Assembly: GCF_900115715.1 (NCBI RefSeq)
Contig: NZ_FOXM01000003.1
Location: forward strand, 248,001-312,000
Reading direction: 5' to 3'
DNA: 64,000 nt
From: Geopseudomonas sagittaria
GTDB lineage: Bacteria; Pseudomonadota; Gammaproteobacteria; Pseudomonadales; Pseudomonadaceae
In this document: one piece after another, positions 37,705 through 46,612 of the stretch
Layout of the letters: every line of letters starts with the position of its first letter
How positions within the stretch are numbered: position 1 is the stretch's first letter
Made by a program: the position numbers and the translations under genes
Notes under the pieces: model-generated
The model's input: the letters and a program-made list of their open reading frames with translations, nothing else
Databases searched by the model: none
Told to the model about the DNA's origin: nothing

Positions 37705-39372
37705 ATGAAAATAAGAACAAACATGCACGAAGGGCGGCGTACGGAGATGTACGCATGCGGCGCCTGGAATGACATGATCATTACAGATTGCTTTGAGAAG
37801 GCGGTCACAGCGACGCCGCACAAGATCGCCCTGACCGGCTACCGGGTTCATGCTGACGATCGCGTTTCGCTGAGCTACAGCGAGCTGGATCGACAGATCA
37901 CCCGCATGGCCGCCGGCCTGGCCGGCCTGGGCGTCGACAAGGGTGATGTGGTGTCCTGCCAGCTACCCAACTGGTGGCAGATGAGCGCCCTGTTCCTGGC
38001 CTGCGTGCGCATCGGTGCGGTGTGCAACCCGCTGATGCCGATCTTCCGCGAGCACGAGATGCAGTACATGCTCGCCCATGCGCAGAGCAAGGTGGCGGTG
38101 GTCCCCAAGACCTTCCGCAACTTCGACCACCAGGCGATGCTCCGCGGCCTGCGCAGCGAGCTGCCGGACCTCAAGCACGTGCTGGTGATCGACAGCGACG
38201 ACGAGCAGTCGTTCGACAAGGTGCTGCTGCAGCGCGCCTGGGAAGAGGAAGTCGACACCACCCGGCTGTTCGCCGAGCGCCGGCCGAGCGCCGACGATGT
38301 GGTGCAGCTGCTGTACACCTCCGGCACCACCGGCAAGCCCAAGGGGGTGATGCACACCTCCAACACCCTGCTCAGCAACATCCGTCCGTTCAGCGAGCGC
38401 CAGCGCCTGTGTGCCGACGACATCATCCTGATGCCCTCGCCGCTGGCCCACCAGCTCGGCTTCCTCTATGGCCTGATGCTGCCGATGTACCTCGGCGCCA
38501 CCGCCATCCTCCAGGACGTCTGGGAGCCGGCATTCGCCGTCCGGGTGATCGCCGAGGAAGGCTGCAGCCTGACCCTGGGCTCCACCCCCTTCCTCGCCGA
38601 CCTGGCCGAGCAGGCCCGCACCGAGCGCGGCCGTCTGGCCAGCCTGAAGACCTTCATCTCCGCCGGCGCACCGATTCCCGGCGCCCTGGTCGAGAAGGCC
38701 GCCAGCGTGATGCAGGGCACCAAGGTCATCTCGGCCTGGGGCATGACCGAGAACGGCGCGGTAACCACCACCCGCCCCGAGGACCCGCAGACCACCGCGG
38801 TCAACTTCGACGGCGTGGCCCTGCCTTATATGCAGATCAAGATCGTCGACGAGCACGGCAACGAACTGCCGGCCGGCGAGGAAGGCGACCTGCTGGTGCG
38901 CGGCGCCAGCCAGTGTGTCGGCTACTTCCGCCAGCCGGACATGTACAGCGTCGATGCCGAGGGTTGGTTCGCCACCGGCGACATCGCCCGCAAGGACGCG
39001 GCCGGCTACATCCGCATCACCGGGCGCAGCAAGGACGTGGTGATCCGCGGCGGCGAGAACCTGCCGATCGCTGACATCGAGAACAGCCTGTACCAGCACC
39101 CGGCGATCCAGGCCGTCGCGCTGGTCGGCGCGCCCGATGAACGCCTGGGCGAGCGCCTGTGCGCCTACGTCACCCTGCACGACGCCAGCGCCATGCTGAC
39201 CCTCAAGGACGTCACCGACTTCCTGATGGAGCAGAGATTCACCCGCCAGTACCTGCCCGAATACCTCGAGGTGCTGCCGGCCATGCCGCGCACCCCGTCC
39301 GGGAAGATCCAGAAATTCAAGCTGCGGGACATGGCCAAGGACATCTTCCACAACCAGCAGGCCCATGCCTGA
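37705..39372 (+). CDS. aliA: Cyclohexanecarboxylate-CoA ligase, AliA-like
   Basis: A 555-residue AMP-forming acyl-CoA synthetase. The P-loop motif YTSGTTGKPKGVMH is near residue 215, the WGMTENGA motif near 350, the hinge TGRSKDVVIRGGEN and the catalytic lysine in PSGKIQKFKL near the end. The close setting with BadH, BadI and AliB homologs and the length point to AliA, which activates cyclohexanecarboxylate with CoA and ATP. I chose the ATG at 37,705 for its GAGGGA site; ATGs at 37,723 and 37,747 are possible. The leader is short and AT-rich. It is the first gene of the plus-strand catabolic operon. Confidence 0.8.
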   Translation: MKIRTNMHEGRRTEMYACGAWNDMIITDCFEKAVTATPHKIALTGYRVHADDRVSLSYSELDRQITRMAAGLAGLGVDKGDVVSCQLPNWWQMSALFLACVRIGAVCNPLMPIFREHEMQYMLAHAQSKVAVVPKTFRNFDHQAMLRGLRSELPDLKHVLVIDSDDEQSFDKVLLQRAWEEEVDTTRLFAERRPSADDVVQLLYTSGTTGKPKGVMHTSNTLLSNIRPFSERQRLCADDIILMPSPLAHQLGFLYGLMLPMYLGATAILQDVWEPAFAVRVIAEEGCSLTLGSTPFLADLAEQARTERGRLASLKTFISAGAPIPGALVEKAASVMQGTKVISAWGMTENGAVTTTRPEDPQTTAVNFDGVALPYMQIKIVDEHGNELPAGEEGDLLVRGASQCVGYFRQPDMYSVDAEGWFATGDIARKDAAGYIRITGRSKDVVIRGGENLPIADIENSLYQHPAIQAVALVGAPDERLGERLCAYVTLHDASAMLTLKDVTDFLMEQRFTRQYLPEYLEVLPAMPRTPSGKIQKFKLRDMAKDIFHNQQAHA

Positions 39373-39433
39373 GTCCGGCAGCAGCGTGCGCAATCTTCCG
39401 ACAAGCAGTCATCCGACAAGAGAGAGACAAGCG

Positions 39434-40201
39434 ATGAAAGGTCTGAATGGAAAAACCGTAATTGTCACCGGCGGCGGCGGCGGCATCGGCCGCGCGGTGT
39501 GCCTGCGCTTCGCCGAGGAAGGCAGCCTGGTGGCGGTGCTCGATCGCGACGCCGGCGCCGCGCAAACCACCGTCGACCTGATCGTCGAGGCTGGCGGCCA
39601 GGCCCGCGCCTACGCCGCCGACATCACCGACTACGCGGCCATCGTCAGCACCGTGGCGGCCATCGAGCAGGATCTGGGCGTGCCCACCGTGCTGGTCAAC
39701 AACGCCGGGTTCGACCGCTTCATGCCGTTCCTCAAGACCGAGCCGGCGATGTGGGAGCAACTGATCGCCATCAACCTGACCGGCGCGCTGAACATGCACC
39801 ACGTGGTCCTGCCGAAGATGCTAGCCGCCGGTGGCGGCAAGGTGATCAACGTCGCTTCCGACGCCGCCCGCGTCGGCTCCTCCGGCGAAGCGGTGTACGC
39901 CGCCTGCAAGGCTGGCCTGGTCGGCCTGTCGAAGACCCTGGCGCGCGAACTGGCGACCAAGAACGTCAACTTCAACGTGGTCTGCCCCGGCCCGACCGAT
40001 ACCGCGCTGCTCAAGGCGGTGGCGGACACCTCGAACAACCCGGAAAAACTGCTGGAAGCCTTCAAGAACGCCGTGCCGATGCGCCGCCTCGGCCAGCCGG
40101 AAGACTACCCGGGGATCATCGCCCTGCTCGCCAGCGACGACGCCAACTTCATCACCGGACAGGTCATCAGCGTGTCCGGCGGCCTGACCATGGCCGGCTA
40201 A
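39434..40201 (+). CDS. badH: 2-hydroxycyclohexanecarboxyl-CoA dehydrogenase, BadH-like
   Basis: A 255-residue short-chain dehydrogenase, the same length as BadH of R. palustris. Cofactor motif TGGGGGIG (residues 12-19), an acidic residue in LDRDA favouring NAD, NNAGF, and catalytic YAACK are in place. It would oxidise the ring hydroxyl to give 2-ketocyclohexanecarboxyl-CoA. The ATG at 39,434 (MKGLNGKTVIVTG) is chosen over upstream codons that lie in the aliA tail. It is 16 bp before the badI-like gene. Confidence 0.83.
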   Translation: MKGLNGKTVIVTGGGGGIGRAVCLRFAEEGSLVAVLDRDAGAAQTTVDLIVEAGGQARAYAADITDYAAIVSTVAAIEQDLGVPTVLVNNAGFDRFMPFLKTEPAMWEQLIAINLTGALNMHHVVLPKMLAAGGGKVINVASDAARVGSSGEAVYAACKAGLVGLSKTLARELATKNVNFNVVCPGPTDTALLKAVADTSNNPEKLLEAFKNAVPMRRLGQPEDYPGIIALLASDDANFITGQVISVSGGLTMAG

Positions 40202-40217
40202 CCAGGAGAACATACCC

Positions 40218-41000
40218 ATGAACTACGAAGACATTCTGTACAGCGAAGTCGATGGCGTCGCCACCATCACCATCAACCGCCCGGACCGCTACAACGCCTT
40301 CCGCGGCCAGACCTGCCTGGAGCTGATCGACGCCTTCAACCGCGCCGGCTGGAACAAGGCCATCGGCGTGATCGTCTTCACCGGCGCCGGCGACAAGGCG
40401 TTCTGCACCGGTGGCGACCAGGGCGCCCACGCCGGCCAGTACGACGGCCGCGGCCTGATCGGCCTGCCGGTGGAAGAGCTGCAGAGCCTGATCCGCGCCG
40501 TGCCCAAGCCGGTGATCGCCCGCGTCAACGGCTTCGCCATCGGCGGCGGCCACGTGCTGCACGTGGTCTGCGACCTGTCCATCGCCTCCGACAAGGCCAT
40601 CTTCGGCCAGGTCGGGCCGAAGGTCGGCTCGGTCGACCCGGGCTTCGGCACCGCCTACCTGGCGCGGGTGATCGGCGAGAAGCGCGCCCGCGAGATCTGG
40701 TACATGTGCCGCAAGTACAGCGCCCAGCAGGCGCTGGACTGGGGCCTGGTCAACGCCGTGGTGCCGCACGAGGAGCTGGATGCCGAAGTGCAGAAGTGGT
40801 GCGACGAGATCCTCGAGAAGAGTCCGACCGCCCTGTCGATCGCCAAGCGCTCGTTCAACGCCGACAGCGAGAACATCGCCGGCATCGGCGGTCTCGGCAT
40901 GCAGGCGCTGAGCCTGTACTACGACACCGACGAGGCCAAGGAAGGCACCGCCGCGTTCAAGGAAAAGCGCAAGCCGGACTTCCGCAAGTTCTACCGCTAA
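40218..41000 (+). CDS. badI: 2-ketocyclohexanecarboxyl-CoA hydrolase, BadI-like
   Basis: A 260-residue crotonase-superfamily protein of the MenB branch. Motifs include INRPDRYNAF, FCTGGDQG (replacing the usual AGADI of hydratases), and GFAIGGGHVLHVVCDLSIA, with VGPKVGSVDPGFG. These features and the length match BadI, which hydrolytically opens the six-membered ring to give pimeloyl-CoA. This step commits the ring carbon to linear beta-oxidation. An AGGAG site is present. It is the most diagnostic gene of the island because few crotonases share the GGDQ pattern outside MenB, and no menaquinone gene is nearby. Confidence 0.87.
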   Translation: MNYEDILYSEVDGVATITINRPDRYNAFRGQTCLELIDAFNRAGWNKAIGVIVFTGAGDKAFCTGGDQGAHAGQYDGRGLIGLPVEELQSLIRAVPKPVIARVNGFAIGGGHVLHVVCDLSIASDKAIFGQVGPKVGSVDPGFGTAYLARVIGEKRAREIWYMCRKYSAQQALDWGLVNAVVPHEELDAEVQKWCDEILEKSPTALSIAKRSFNADSENIAGIGGLGMQALSLYYDTDEAKEGTAAFKEKRKPDFRKFYR

Positions 41001-41008
41001 CGCGCTGA

Positions 41009-41034
41009 CGCCGGCAGCCCTCGCGCTGCCGGCG
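41009..41034 (+). repeat. Intercistronic hairpin badI-aliB
   Basis: A perfect 9-bp GC-rich stem, 41,009-41,017 with 41,026-41,034, and an 8-base loop; no T-run. Confidence 0.6.
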
Positions 41035-41063
41035 CAGCCCCCAGACCAGGCTCGGAGAGAATC

Positions 41064-42203
41064 ATGAATTTCGGATTCAACGAACAACAGAACGCCATCC
41101 GGGAAAGCGTTGCCCGCTTCAGCGCCGACGTGCTCGCCCCCGGCTATCGCCAGCGCGACCGCGAAGGCAACATCGAGCGCGCCGTCATCCAGCAGATGGG
41201 TGAAATGGGCCTGCTCGGCGGCGAACTGCCGGAAGAATTCGGCGGCAGCGGTCTGGACTGCGTCACCGCCGGCATCATCATCGAGGAGATTTCCAGGGGC
41301 GACTTCAACGTCGGCTACATCCCGCTGCTGACCTCGCTCAACGGCCAGATCATCGCCCAGCACGCCGCGCCGGAACTGGCCCGCGAGTGGCTCGCCGAGA
41401 TCACCGCCGGGCGCAAGGTGGCGTGCATCGCCCTGACCGAGCCGAGCGGCGGCTCCGACGCCGCCAGCCTGCGGCTCAAGGCCGAGCGCAAGGGTGACGT
41501 CTACGTGCTCAACGGCGAGAAGACCTCGATCTCCATGGCCGACCAGGCCGACGTCGCGGTGGTGTTCGCCCGCACCGGCAGCCAGGAATCACGCGCCAAC
41601 GGCATCAGCGCCTTCCTCGTGCCGATGAATGCCAAAGGCATCAGCACCACCCGTTTCGAGGATGCCGGCCAGCGCGCCATCGGCCGTGGCTCGATCTTCT
41701 TCGACAACGTCGAAGTACCAGCCAGCCATCGCCTCGGCGAGGAAGGCAAGGGCTTCAAGCAGGTCATGCAGGGCTTCGACTACAGCCGCGCGCTGATCGG
41801 CCTGCAGTGCCTGGCCCTGGCCCAGCAGTCGCTGGACGAGACCTGGCAGTGGCTGACCGAGCGCCAGGCCTTCGGCCAGCCGCTGGCGGCCTTCCAGGGC
41901 CTGACCCATCCGCTGGCCGAGTACCAGACCTTCGTCCAGGCGGCGCGCCTGCAGTGCTACTACGCGCTGTGGCTGAAGGACAACGGCCTGCCGCACAACC
42001 CCGAAGCCGCCATGAACAAGTGGTGGGGGCCGAAGCTGGCCTATGACACGATCAACCAGTGCCTGCTGGCCCACGGCCACACCGGCTACGGCGAGGATCT
42101 GCCGTTCGCCCAGCGTCTGCGCGACGTGCTCGGCCTGCAGATCGGTGACGGCACCGCGCAGATCATGAAAAATATCATCGCTCGCGAATACATACCCAAG
42201 TGA
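41064..42203 (+). CDS. aliB: Cyclohexanecarboxyl-CoA dehydrogenase, AliB-like
   Basis: A 379-residue acyl-CoA dehydrogenase. FAD and substrate motifs are IALTEPSGGSDAASLRL and SISMADQADVAVVF. The C-terminus has IGDGTAQIMKNIIARE, with aspartate where the general family has the catalytic glutamate (YEGT). This variant is what I remember of AliB-type alicyclic dehydrogenases. It would introduce the first double bond to give cyclohex-1-ene-1-carboxyl-CoA, passing electrons to the island's ETF. The spacing from badI is 63 bp with a hairpin between. Confidence 0.82.
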   Translation: MNFGFNEQQNAIRESVARFSADVLAPGYRQRDREGNIERAVIQQMGEMGLLGGELPEEFGGSGLDCVTAGIIIEEISRGDFNVGYIPLLTSLNGQIIAQHAAPELAREWLAEITAGRKVACIALTEPSGGSDAASLRLKAERKGDVYVLNGEKTSISMADQADVAVVFARTGSQESRANGISAFLVPMNAKGISTTRFEDAGQRAIGRGSIFFDNVEVPASHRLGEEGKGFKQVMQGFDYSRALIGLQCLALAQQSLDETWQWLTERQAFGQPLAAFQGLTHPLAEYQTFVQAARLQCYYALWLKDNGLPHNPEAAMNKWWGPKLAYDTINQCLLAHGHTGYGEDLPFAQRLRDVLGLQIGDGTAQIMKNIIAREYIPK

Positions 42204-42274
42204 AGCCCCTGCTGCCCCGGCAAGCAGGGCGCCACTTCGGCCAAGCCAGGCTTACCGGGACATAGGGAATCGAC

Positions 42275-42775
42275 ATGAACGACAACGCATCGAAGGGTGT
42301 AGCGAACAGGCTGTTCTTCCGCCTGTTCCAGACGGGGAACATCCTGCAGCGCCAGGTGCAGAACGAGATGGGCATCAGCACCGTGCAATGGGCGGTGCTC
42401 GGCGCCCTGTCCCGCCCGGGTTACGAGCAGGGCATCTCGTTCAACCAGCTGACCGAGTACCTGGTGGTCAGCCGGCAGAGCCTGGACGGGGTGCTCAAGC
42501 GCATGGAGCGCGACAACCATGTGCTGCGCATTCCGCACCCCGACGACGGCCGTGCCCGTCTGGTGCAGTTGACCGAACAGGGCCAGGCCTACTGGGAAAG
42601 CCTGCAGCCGAGGATCTACGCGTTCTACCAGCAGGCCCTGAGCGGCCTGGGGTTCGACGACAGCGTGAGCCTGCTGCACTTTCTCAACAAGCTGCAGACC
42701 GACCTGGCCAAGGTGGAGCTGGAGCCGCTGGAAGGCCACGAACGGGAAGAAGAGCAGGAACAGCAGTTGCTATAG
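42275..42775 (+). CDS. badR: MarR-family regulator, BadR-like
   Basis: A 166-residue winged-helix MarR protein. The DNA-binding core runs from about residue 30 to 105 and includes VQWAVLGALSR, the recognition-helix segment LVVSRQSLDGVLKRMER and the wing HPDDGRARLVQL. In R. palustris BadR is a MarR repressor of cyclohexanecarboxylate genes relieved by a CoA-thioester pathway intermediate. Its place after aliB and the palindrome at 37,601 suggest the same job here, including autoregulation. The acidic, glutamine-rich C-terminal tail (EEEQEQQLL) is unusual. Confidence 0.8.
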   Translation: MNDNASKGVANRLFFRLFQTGNILQRQVQNEMGISTVQWAVLGALSRPGYEQGISFNQLTEYLVVSRQSLDGVLKRMERDNHVLRIPHPDDGRARLVQLTEQGQAYWESLQPRIYAFYQQALSGLGFDDSVSLLHFLNKLQTDLAKVELEPLEGHEREEEQEQQLL

Positions 42776-42776
42776 C

Positions 42777-42851
42777 TACGCAGGACGCACCACGGATTCC
42801 TCTCCTGCGTACGCGGCCACGGCCGCAGCGTTACCCGCGCCTCAGGCGCGG
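42777..42851 (+). repeat. Two hairpins between the MarR and ABC transporter genes
   Basis: A 9-bp stem (42,777-42,785 with 42,803-42,811) and a 7-bp stem (42,835-42,841 with 42,845-42,851). Neither has a T-run, so they look like attenuating or stabilising structures separating regulator from transporter mRNA. Confidence 0.6.
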
Positions 42852-42897
42852 TGCCGGTTGAACAACAACAATCAACACCTGGCAGGAAAAGTATCCG

Positions 42898-43656
42898 ATG
42901 AGCAATGTCATCCTCGAAACCCGGGGATTGACCAAGGAGTTCAATGGCTTCACCGCCGTGGACTCGGTCGATCTCCAGGTGCAGCAAGGGCATATCCACG
43001 CCCTGATCGGCCCCAATGGCGCCGGCAAATCCACCTTCTTCAACCTGCTGACGCACTTTCTGCCCGCCACCCGCGGCGAGGTACTCTACCAGGGCAAGGC
43101 CATCGGCAAGCTGGCCCCCAACCAGATCGCCTGCCAGGGCCTGGTGCGCTCGTTCCAGATCTCGGCGGTGTTCGGCCAGATGAGCGTGCTGGAGAACGTG
43201 CGCGTGGCCCTGCAGCGCCCGCTGGGCACCTCGTTCCACTTCTGGAAGCCGGCCAGCACCCTCAACATGCTCAACGAACGCGCCATGCAGCTGCTCGAAG
43301 CCGTCGACCTGCAGAGCTTCGCCGCGCGCAAGACCGTCGAACTGCCCTACGGCCGCAAGCGCGCCCTGGAGCTGGCCACCACCCTGGCCCTGGATCCCAA
43401 GGTGATGCTGCTCGACGAGCCGACCCAGGGCATGGGCCACGAGGACGTCGAGCGGGTGGTCGAGCTGATCCGCAGGGCGGCCGTGGGCCGCACCGTGCTG
43501 ATGGTCGAGCACAACCTCAAGGTGGTCAGCAGCCTGTGCGACCGCATCACCGTGCTGGCGCGCGGCAAGGTGCTGGCCGAGGGTGACTACCCGACGGTTT
43601 CCGCCAACCCGCAGGTGCGCGAGGCCTACATGGGCAAGGAGGCCGCACATGTCTGA
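42898..43656 (+). CDS. HAAT-type ABC importer ATPase, LivG-like
   Basis: A 252-residue ATPase of the branched-chain amino acid/aromatic acid (HAAT) importer family. Walker A GPNGAGKST (residues 39-47), QISAVFGQMS Q-loop region, PYGRKRALELA in the signature position, Walker B VMLLDEPTQGM and switch histidine in MVEHNLKVV. The signature motif is degenerate (LPYGRKRAL), as is common in LivG. Given the catabolic neighbours, the likely cargo is cyclohexanecarboxylate or related ring acids rather than amino acids. Confidence 0.87.
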   Translation: MSNVILETRGLTKEFNGFTAVDSVDLQVQQGHIHALIGPNGAGKSTFFNLLTHFLPATRGEVLYQGKAIGKLAPNQIACQGLVRSFQISAVFGQMSVLENVRVALQRPLGTSFHFWKPASTLNMLNERAMQLLEAVDLQSFAARKTVELPYGRKRALELATTLALDPKVMLLDEPTQGMGHEDVERVVELIRRAAVGRTVLMVEHNLKVVSSLCDRITVLARGKVLAEGDYPTVSANPQVREAYMGKEAAHV

Positions 43657-44371
43657 GTTGCATGCCACGCCGATCGAACAGCTGCGCCTGGACAACCTGC
43701 ACGCCTTCTACGGCGAATCGCACATCCTCCACGGCATCGACATGAAGGTGAACCGCGGCGAACTGGTCACCCTGCTCGGCCGCAACGGCGCCGGACGCAG
43801 CACCATCCTCAAGTCGATCATGGGCATGGTCGGCCGGCGCACCGGCTCGATCATGGTCAACGGCCGGGAAACCACCTGCCTGCCCGCCTACCAGATCCCG
43901 CGTCTGGGCGCCGGCTACTGCCCGGAAGAGCGCGGCATCTTCGCCAGCCTGAACGTCGAAGAGAACCTGCTGCTGCCGCCGACCGTGCGCAGCGGCGGCA
44001 TGAGCCTCGACGAGATCTACGAGATGTTTCCCAACCTCTACGAGCGGCGCAGAAGCCAGGGCACCCGGCTGTCCGGCGGTGAGCAGCAGATGCTGGCCAT
44101 GGCGCGCATCCTGCGCACCGGCGCCAACCTGCTGCTGCTCGACGAGATCACCGAGGGTCTCGCCCCGGTGATCGTGCAGAAGCTCGGCGAGGTGCTGGTC
44201 AGGCTCAAGGAGAAGGGCCTGACCATCATCCTGGTGGAGCAGAACTTCCGCTTCGCCGCGCCCCTGGCCGACCGCCATTACCTGATCGAGCACGGTCAGG
44301 TGGTCGACCAGTTCAGCGCCGCGGAGCTGGACAGCAAGCGCGAACATCTCAACGCCATGCTCGGCGTTTGA
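43649..44371 (+). CDS. HAAT-type ABC importer ATPase, LivF-like, with altered Walker A
   Basis: A 240-residue LivF-type ATPase overlapping the LivG-type gene by 8 bp. The signature RLSGGEQQMLAMAR and Walker B NLLLLDEITEGLAP are present. The Walker A reads GRNGAGRST (near residues 43-51): arginine replaces the lysine that contacts ATP phosphates. The codon is CGC, so this is not an ambiguous base. I believe the same substitution occurs in some other HAAT ATPases, and the heterodimer with the LivG-type subunit may tolerate one altered site. Confidence 0.87.
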   Translation: MSELHATPIEQLRLDNLHAFYGESHILHGIDMKVNRGELVTLLGRNGAGRSTILKSIMGMVGRRTGSIMVNGRETTCLPAYQIPRLGAGYCPEERGIFASLNVEENLLLPPTVRSGGMSLDEIYEMFPNLYERRRSQGTRLSGGEQQMLAMARILRTGANLLLLDEITEGLAPVIVQKLGEVLVRLKEKGLTIILVEQNFRFAAPLADRHYLIEHGQVVDQFSAAELDSKREHLNAMLGV

Positions 44372-44427
44372 ATCCGTACTGCCAATTCATAACAACAACG
44401 AGCTCCCCTGGAGCCATGGAGACGCAC

Positions 44428-45666
44428 ATGTCAGTTCCTTTCAGCTTCAGCACTTCGCGCATTGCCAAAGCCATCGCGACCGGACTCTGCACCGGCTTGC
44501 TGGCCGGCACCGCACAGGCCAGCATCAGCGACGATGAAATCCGCATCGGCTACCTGGACGATCTGAGCGGCCCCTACAGCGATCTGGCCGGCCCTGGCGG
44601 CCTGGAAGCCATCCGCATGGCCGTCGAGGATTTCGACAGCAAGGTCGGCGACAAGAAAATCGTGCTGTTCAGCGCCGACCACAAGAACAACGCCGACCTC
44701 GGCGCCAATACCGCCCGCGAGTGGCTCGATCGCCGCGGCGTCGACCTGATCGCCGGCCTCAACTCCTCGGCGGTGGCCATCACCGTGAGCCGCCTGGTGG
44801 AAGAGAAAAACCGCTTCGCCATCGTCTCCACCGCCGCAGCCGCCAGCCTGACCAACGAATACTGCACCCCCAACCATCTCCACTACGTCTACGACACCTA
44901 CTCGGTGTCCAACGGTGCCGCCAACGCCATCGTCGCCAACGGCGGCGACAGCTGGTACCTGCTGAGCGCCGACTACGCCTTCGGTCATGCCATGGAAGAG
45001 CAGGTATCCAAGGCGGTAGCGGCCAGCGGCGGCAAGGTCATCGGCAAGGCCCGCCACCCCTTCCCGACCAGCGACTTCTCCTCCTACATCCTCCAGGCCC
45101 AGGCCTCGGGCGCCAAGGTCATCGGCCTAGCCAGCGCCGGCTCGGATCTGGTCAACGCCATCTCCACCGCCAACCAGTTCGGCCTGGTCGACGCCGGCCA
45201 GACCATGGCCAGCCTCATGGTGTTCATCACCGACATCAAGGCCATCGGCCTGCCGACCGCCCAGGGCACCCAGTTCGTTTCCGGCTGGTACTGGGACATG
45301 AACGACGCGTCCCGCGCCTGGGCCAAGCGCTACTACGAACGCACCAAGCGCATGCCGACCATGGTTCAGGCCGGCATGTACTCCAGCACCTATCAGTACC
45401 TGAAGGCCGTCGAAGCCACCGGTTCCGACGACCCGCAGGGGATCCGCGAACACATGATGAAAACCCCGATCAACGACATGTTCACCCAGAACGGTCGCGT
45501 GCGGGCTGACGGCCGCATGGTGCACGACATGTACCTGGCCCAGGTCAAGACCCCGGAAGAGTCTAAGGGCGAGTGGGATCTGTTCAAGATCCTCTCCACC
45601 ATTCCGGCGGACGAAGCCTTCCTGCCGCTCTCGGAAAGCAAGTGCAAGCTGGTGGCAAAGAACTGA
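44428..45666 (+). CDS. HAAT-type ABC importer periplasmic binding protein
   Basis: A 412-residue Periplasmic-binding-protein-type-1 protein, similar to LivK-like receptors for organic acids. A signal peptide covers about residues 1-31 (basic residues, hydrophobic core, cleavage near TAQASIS). Family marks are IRIGYLDDLSGPYSDLAGPGG and KNNADLGANTAREWLD. I chose the ATG at 44,428 because GGAGA lies 6 bp upstream; 44,416 is also possible. It would be the ligand-determining part of the importer; ring-acid binding is inferred from context. Confidence 0.85.
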   Translation: MSVPFSFSTSRIAKAIATGLCTGLLAGTAQASISDDEIRIGYLDDLSGPYSDLAGPGGLEAIRMAVEDFDSKVGDKKIVLFSADHKNNADLGANTAREWLDRRGVDLIAGLNSSAVAITVSRLVEEKNRFAIVSTAAAASLTNEYCTPNHLHYVYDTYSVSNGAANAIVANGGDSWYLLSADYAFGHAMEEQVSKAVAASGGKVIGKARHPFPTSDFSSYILQAQASGAKVIGLASAGSDLVNAISTANQFGLVDAGQTMASLMVFITDIKAIGLPTAQGTQFVSGWYWDMNDASRAWAKRYYERTKRMPTMVQAGMYSSTYQYLKAVEATGSDDPQGIREHMMKTPINDMFTQNGRVRADGRMVHDMYLAQVKTPEESKGEWDLFKILSTIPADEAFLPLSESKCKLVAKN

Positions 45667-45674
45667 TCGGTCAG

Positions 45675-45699
45675 GTCACGGGCGCGCCGCGCCCGTGAC
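45675..45699 (+). repeat. Intercistronic hairpin after the binding-protein gene
   Basis: A perfect 10-bp stem (45,675-45,684 with 45,690-45,699) and CGCCG loop without T-run, placed as usual between a binding-protein gene and permease genes. Confidence 0.7.
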
Positions 45700-45720
45700 T
45701 CCTCTGGAGGGTGAGCGACA

Positions 45721-46608
45721 ATGACAACAATATTCGGTGTACCTCTGGCAGCAATGTTCGGCCAGCTGTTGCTGGGCCTGATCAACGGCGCGTTCTACGC
45801 GCTCCTGAGTCTGGGGCTGGCAGTCATCTTCGGTCTGCTGCGCATCATCAACTTCGCCCATGGCGTGCAGTACATGCTGGGCGCCTTCAGCGCAATGCTG
45901 TTGCTGAAGTTTCTCGGTGTTGGCTACTGGACGACTCTGCTTCTGGCGCCCCTGCTGGTCGGCACCCTGGGGATCCTGATCGAGCGCCTGCTGCTGCGCC
46001 GCATCGCGCATCTGGATCATCTCTACGGCCTGCTGCTGACGTTCGGCCTGGCCATGATCATCGAGGGTAGCTTCATCAACCTGTTCGGCGTGTCCGGCAG
46101 CAGCTATCCGATCCCGGAGGCGCTGCAGGGCGGCTTCAAGCTGGGCTTCATGTTCCTGCCGACCTACCGCGTCTGGGTCCTGGTGGCGGGCCTGGGGATG
46201 TGCTTGTTCACCTGGTACATGATCGAGAAGACCCGTCTGGGCGCCTACATGCGGGCCGGCACCGAGAAGCCGCAACTGATGCAGGCCTTCGGCGTCAACG
46301 TACCGCTGCTGACCACCCTGACCTACGGTTTCGGCGTGGCGCTGGCGGCCTTCGCCGGGGCTCTCGCCGCGCCCATCTACTCGGTGTCGCCAACCATGGG
46401 CTCGAACCTGCTGATCGTGGTGTTTGCCGTGGTGGTGATCGGCGGCATGGGTTCGATCATGGGCGCCATCATCACCGGTGTATCCATGGGTCTGATCGAG
46501 GGCCTGACCAAGGTGTACTGGCCCGAGTCGGCCAGCACCGTGATCTTCTTCGTGATGATCCTGGTCCTGCTGGTACGCCCCAACGGTCTGTTCGGTAAGG
46601 AGGCATAA
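45721..46608 (+). CDS. HAAT-type ABC importer permease, LivH-like
   Basis: A 295-residue inner-membrane permease with about eight hydrophobic helices. LivH signatures are GLINGAFYALLSLGLAVIFG near the start and FGVNVPLLTTLTYGFGVALA, then the loop ending AVVVIGGMGSIMGAIITG. It forms the transport channel with the LivM-like subunit. Its C-terminus reads VRPNGLFGKEA, the usual ending. Confidence 0.9.
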   Translation: MTTIFGVPLAAMFGQLLLGLINGAFYALLSLGLAVIFGLLRIINFAHGVQYMLGAFSAMLLLKFLGVGYWTTLLLAPLLVGTLGILIERLLLRRIAHLDHLYGLLLTFGLAMIIEGSFINLFGVSGSSYPIPEALQGGFKLGFMFLPTYRVWVLVAGLGMCLFTWYMIEKTRLGAYMRAGTEKPQLMQAFGVNVPLLTTLTYGFGVALAAFAGALAAPIYSVSPTMGSNLLIVVFAVVVIGGMGSIMGAIITGVSMGLIEGLTKVYWPESASTVIFFVMILVLLVRPNGLFGKEA

Positions 46609-46612
46609 GCCG

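Noticed and set aside
27628-41000. Pimeloyl-CoA supply for biotin synthesis
   Set aside because: No bio genes are nearby, and the downstream genes oxidise pimeloyl-CoA rather than preserve it.
37705-42203. Anaerobic benzoate (bad) pathway
   Set aside because: No benzoyl-CoA reductase genes, ferredoxin or benzoate-CoA ligase are present; only the alicyclic branch is.
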